Shown here: positions 22,874-26,079 of the stretch, one piece after another | How positions within the stretch are numbered: position 1 is the stretch's first letter | Layout: each line of letters starts with the position of its first letter | Assembly (NCBI GenBank): GCA_964560775.1 | Contig: CAZLNH010000147.1 | Coordinates: forward strand, 1-26,079 | Source of the DNA: Woeseia sp964560775 | GTDB taxonomy: Bacteria; Pseudomonadota; Gammaproteobacteria; Steroidobacterales; Woeseiaceae | Length of the DNA: 26,079 nucleotides | Direction: 5' to 3' | Made by a program: the position numbers and the translations under genes | Notes under the pieces: model-generated | The model's database searches: none | What the model was told of the DNA's origin: nothing | The model's input: only the letters and a program-made list of their open reading frames with translations

Positions 22874-25363
22874 CTACACCGCCCTCAGCACTTCGACCGG
22901 CGGCGCATTGATTGCACTGCGCGCGGCGATGTAGCCACTGATGCAGACCAGCGCCACTCCGCCACCCAGACCGGACAACCACAGCATCGGGTTGAACGTG
23001 AACGGCAGGTCGAACAATTGTTTGGCGATGACGGCCGCGAGAATAGACGCGCCCGCAGCGGCCAGCAGGCCGGCGGCAAAGCCGAGCGCGGCGAACTCCG
23101 TCAGTACGCCGGAGAGCACGGTGCGTCGCCGTACACCGAGTGCACGAAGCATGGCGCTTTCGAAGCGACGCTCGTCGATAGTCGACTGGACCGCGGCGAA
23201 CAGGACGGCTATACCGGCGGCCAGCGTGAAGACGAATACTGCCTGCACGGCAAGACTCGCCTTGTCGATGATGCCCTTGACCTGCTCGAGGATGACGTCG
23301 AGATCGATGACAGAGACGGTGGGGTGTGCACGCACCAGGTCGAGCAGCACACCGCTCTGTTGTTCGCCGATCTTGAGGCTCGCAACATAGGTCGTCGGGA
23401 AGTCATCGAGCGCACCTGGTGACAGGACCATGAAGAAATTCGGCTCGAACGAATCCCAGTTGATGCGGCGGTAACTCGCCACCGTGACCTCGACCTCCTG
23501 GCCGGCTACGAGAAAGACGAAACGGTCGCCGATTTCAGCACCCATGTCGCGCGCCGCCTCTTCCTCGACCGACACCAGTGGCGGCCCGTCGTAATCAGGC
23601 GGCCACCATTCGCCGGCGAGAAGTTCGTTACTCGAGCTGATGTCTGCGGCCCATGTCAGGTTGGCCTCGCGGTTTGCCATCCAGTGGCCGTCCTCGGTCG
23701 GGTACTCGCGTTCCTTGACGTCGATGCCGTTGAACGTCGTCATTCTTGCGCGCACCATCGGCACGAATTCCGGCGCACTGATGCCGGCTTCCTCGAATAT
23801 ACCGGCAATCGATTCGCGCTCGCCGGGCTGGATATTGATAAGAAAATGGTTCGGCGCATCCTCGTCGAGCGTCTGCTGCCAGCCGTCGAGCAGATCAGTC
23901 CGTACAAACGTCAGCAGCAGCAGCACTGTCAGGCCCAGTCCGAATGCGACAACCTGCACGGCGCTGTCCCGCCCGCGCCGTGACACGTTGGCGAGTCCGT
24001 AACGCCAGGCAATGCCGACACCGTCTCGCGAGCGCCCCATCAATGCAACAAGACCGCGGCCAACAGCATACAGTGCAGCGGAGACGACCAGCATTCCGCC
24101 CAGCACGATAACCAGCATCAGCGCGTCACCGATTGCGTAGTACAGCAGCAGAGCGACAGCCGACAGTGCGGTCCCGGCCACGAACAGCCGCGATGGCGGC
24201 GGCGGCATTGCGTCATGCCGCAGTACGCGCAGCGGCGGCGTGTTGCGTAACTGGATCAGTGACGGCAGTGCAAAACCGAGCAGCAATATCAGCGCTGCAC
24301 CGCTGCCGAGGACGATCGGCCCGGCACCTGGCTCGGGCAGGTCGCTGGCAAACATGTCGGCCAGCATGCCGGTAACGACCTTTTCGACACCGAATCCGAC
24401 CGCGCTGCCAAGTAGCACCCCGAGAATGCCCAACAGCAACAGCTGCACGGCCGCGGTTGTAATGATGAAATTCTGCCGGGCTCCCAGGCTTTTCATCAAA
24501 GCGACCGTGTCCATGCGGCGATGCGCGAAGCGGCGCGCCGACATGGCAATTGCCACCGCGCTCAGCAGCAGGCTGATGACGGCGGTCAACGACAGGAATC
24601 GCTGCGCACGGTCGGCCGCATTACCGGCGCGATCACCACTCTCGGCACGGTCGCGCACCCGCACCTGTTCTGGCAGGCCGGGCTCGACGTCGGCGTAGTA
24701 ATCCGAAACGTCGTCTTCATTGCCGGCCACCAGCAGCGCGTAACGCACACGGCTGCCTTCATTGATCAGGCCACTGGCGGGAATGTCCCCGATATTGACC
24801 AGCACGGACGGTGCCAGCGATGCGAAGCCTATCGATTGGTCCGGACGGTACATAAGCACGGCATCGACGAGGAGATCCGACTCACCGATCGTCACCGTGT
24901 CACCAACGGCGATGCCCAGTCTCGCAAGCAATGCGCCGTCCGCCCAGACGGTTCCTGCCGCGGGTATCCGGTCTGTCTCTTGCTGCTCGCCGAACAGTTT
25001 GTCCGCAATGCGTACCCGGCCACGCAGCGGATAACCGTCGCTGATGCCGAGTATTGTCGACAGCGCGCTGTTATCTCCTGAGAAGACGACACTCGGAAAC
25101 AGCTGTGTTTCCGCTGTCTCGAGATTGTATTGCGCGGCGAGGTCGCGCCACTCGTCAGGGACAGGCTCCGGCGACCGCAGCCTGAGATCCGCCGCCAGCA
25201 CCTCGTTCGCCTGGCGTGCGACTGCCTTGCCGATACGGTCAGTCAGGAAGCCAACGGCCGTCAGCGCGGCAACAGCGAGCGCGACCGCGGCCAGCAGTAC
25301 GATGACTTCGCCCGAACGCACCTCGCGGCCGAAGCTTCTCAGTGCGTAAATGACAGCTTTCAT
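22874..25363 (-). CDS. ybbP: ABC transporter permease, FtsX/YbbP type
   Basis: An 829-residue inner-membrane permease with about ten predicted membrane segments. One is at 18-41, and three FtsX-type helices are near 257-277, 304-327 and 354-374. Others are near 394-440 and 468-488, with a second FtsX triad near 707-725, 757-783 and 793-815. Each triad carries the loop typical of FtsX domains (MKSLGARQNFI; MLRALGVRRRTV). Large periplasmic regions lie at about 45-250 and 490-700. The layout matches E. coli YbbP, the partner of YbbA, rather than LolCE or MacB. The transported substrate is unknown; envelope lipid or lipoprotein handling is a reasonable inference. It starts 21 bp after the ATPase gene. 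Confidence 0.9.
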   Translation of the reverse strand: MKAVIYALRSFGREVRSGEVIVLLAAVALAVAALTAVGFLTDRIGKAVARQANEVLAADLRLRSPEPVPDEWRDLAAQYNLETAETQLFPSVVFSGDNSALSTILGISDGYPLRGRVRIADKLFGEQQETDRIPAAGTVWADGALLARLGIAVGDTVTIGESDLLVDAVLMYRPDQSIGFASLAPSVLVNIGDIPASGLINEGSRVRYALLVAGNEDDVSDYYADVEPGLPEQVRVRDRAESGDRAGNAADRAQRFLSLTAVISLLLSAVAIAMSARRFAHRRMDTVALMKSLGARQNFIITTAAVQLLLLGILGVLLGSAVGFGVEKVVTGMLADMFASDLPEPGAGPIVLGSGAALILLLGFALPSLIQLRNTPPLRVLRHDAMPPPPSRLFVAGTALSAVALLLYYAIGDALMLVIVLGGMLVVSAALYAVGRGLVALMGRSRDGVGIAWRYGLANVSRRGRDSAVQVVAFGLGLTVLLLLTFVRTDLLDGWQQTLDEDAPNHFLINIQPGERESIAGIFEEAGISAPEFVPMVRARMTTFNGIDVKEREYPTEDGHWMANREANLTWAADISSSNELLAGEWWPPDYDGPPLVSVEEEAARDMGAEIGDRFVFLVAGQEVEVTVASYRRINWDSFEPNFFMVLSPGALDDFPTTYVASLKIGEQQSGVLLDLVRAHPTVSVIDLDVILEQVKGIIDKASLAVQAVFVFTLAAGIAVLFAAVQSTIDERRFESAMLRALGVRRRTVLSGVLTEFAALGFAAGLLAAAGASILAAVIAKQLFDLPFTFNPMLWLSGLGGGVALVCISGYIAARSAINAPPVEVLRAV

Positions 25364-25384
25364 GAGACGGTTCCGCGCACAGGA

Positions 25385-26079
25385 TCAGTGGTCGCGAACA
25401 CGGGAGTCACTAACGAGCTGGCCAGCGTCGAGACTGATTTCGCGGTCACAGCGCCCGGCGAGGGCTTTGTCGTGGGTGACCAGCACCAGCGTCGTCGATG
25501 AATTGCGATTCAGCTCGAACATCAGCTCCATGACCTGGTCACCGGTACGGGCATCGAGGTTGCCGGTGGGCTCATCGGCAAAAAGCACCGCGGGCTCGGT
25601 CGCGAAAGCCCGTGCAATGGCAACCCGCTGCTTCTCGCCGCCCGACAGCTGCGACGGATAATGCCGGCGCCGTTCGCTCAAGCCCACCTGGCGGAGGATT
25701 TCGTTGGCTGTCTCGCGCGGTGCCGCATTCCCGGCCAGTTCCAGCGGCAGCATTACGTTTTCGAGTGCGTTCAACGACGGCACGAGGTGAAAGGACTGGA
25801 ACACGAACCCGACGCTTGCGGCGCGCACCGCCGCCCGGCCGTCCTCGTCGAGACTGCCGAGATTGGCACCATCGAGCCATACCTCACCGCTGGTTGGCAC
25901 ATCGAGACCGGCGAGCAGTCCCAGCAACGTCGACTTGCCGGCCCCAGAGGCACCGACGATGGCCACCGACTCCCCCTTGGCAATGCTGAAACTGACGCTG
26001 TCGAGAATGGTCAGACTTCCTTCCGGGCTGGTAACCTGCTTACTGATATTATTGGCTTCCAGTACTGCGCTGGGGCCGG
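25385..26079 (-). CDS. ybbA: ABC transporter ATP-binding protein, YbbA/LolD type (5' end cut)
   Basis: The frame is open to the window edge, so the N-terminus is missing; about 231 residues are visible. They begin AVLEANNISKQVTSPEGSL. Walker A is GASGAGKST, the signature is LSGGEKQRVAIARA, Walker B is VLFADEPTGNLD, and the H-loop is LVTHD. The motif LDVPTSGEVWLDG is typical of the MacB/LolD/YbbA subfamily. An internal start at 25966 would remove the first strands and Walker A context and is not used. It pairs with the permease downstream. Confidence 0.93.
   Translation of the reverse strand, partial: GPSAVLEANNISKQVTSPEGSLTILDSVSFSIAKGESVAIVGASGAGKSTLLGLLAGLDVPTSGEVWLDGANLGSLDEDGRAAVRAASVGFVFQSFHLVPSLNALENVMLPLELAGNAAPRETANEILRQVGLSERRRHYPSQLSGGEKQRVAIARAFATEPAVLFADEPTGNLDARTGDQVMELMFELNRNSSTTLVLVTHDKALAGRCDREISLDAGQLVSDSRVRDH

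Overview
The window is high-GC, gene-dense chromosomal DNA. The gene set (complete trp operon with an enterobacterial-style attenuator, PEP carboxylase, YajQ, YcgN-type protein, YbbA/YbbP-type ABC transporter, c-di-GMP signalling protein) and the ATGA-coupled gene style point to a free-living gammaproteobacterium. I cannot name the genus from sequence alone. I see no rRNA, tRNA, CRISPR array, transposase or phage gene.

Layout. 1-2233 (minus strand): an ECF sigma factor, its overlapping membrane anti-sigma factor and a secreted DUF4097 protein. 2529-4637 (plus): a receiver-like/PAS/GGDEF/EAL protein whose EAL half has lost catalytic residues. 4872-11915 (minus): a small DUF2007/zinc-finger gene at the end of a full, unfused tryptophan operon read trpL-E-G-D-C-F-B-A, with a Trp-rich leader peptide and an intrinsic terminator acting as attenuator. 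12148-15462 (minus): an SLC13-type permease and a protein resembling the C-terminal half of class II ribonucleotide reductase without its catalytic residues. 15590-20231 (plus): a small conserved protein, a 190-bp palindromic element, a lipoprotein, YajQ and PEP carboxylase. 20486-21604 (minus): a nitroreductase and a YcgN-type cysteine-cluster protein. 21849-22808 (plus): a D-2-hydroxyacid dehydrogenase. 22874-26079 (minus): an FtsX-type permease and its ATPase, the latter cut by the window edge.

The most striking non-coding feature is an interspersed palindromic repeat of about 100 bp: five full copies and one half copy. All full copies have the same orientation. Four end 3-8 bp after the stop codon of a minus-strand gene, and the fifth lies 16 bp beyond the trp attenuator T-tract. 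Three copies carry extra 26-bp duplications of their right end (four, one and one). Two other palindromic structures stand out: a 190-bp nested-hairpin, MITE-like element at 15917-16106, and a perfect 30-bp inverted repeat after ppc.

How the genes work together. The trp genes form one translationally coupled pathway unit from chorismate to tryptophan, apparently controlled by ribosome-mediated attenuation. The sigma/anti-sigma/DUF4097 trio looks like an envelope-stress or surface-sensing module with a candidate self-recognised promoter. The other genes are housekeeping or transport functions with no evident shared pathway.
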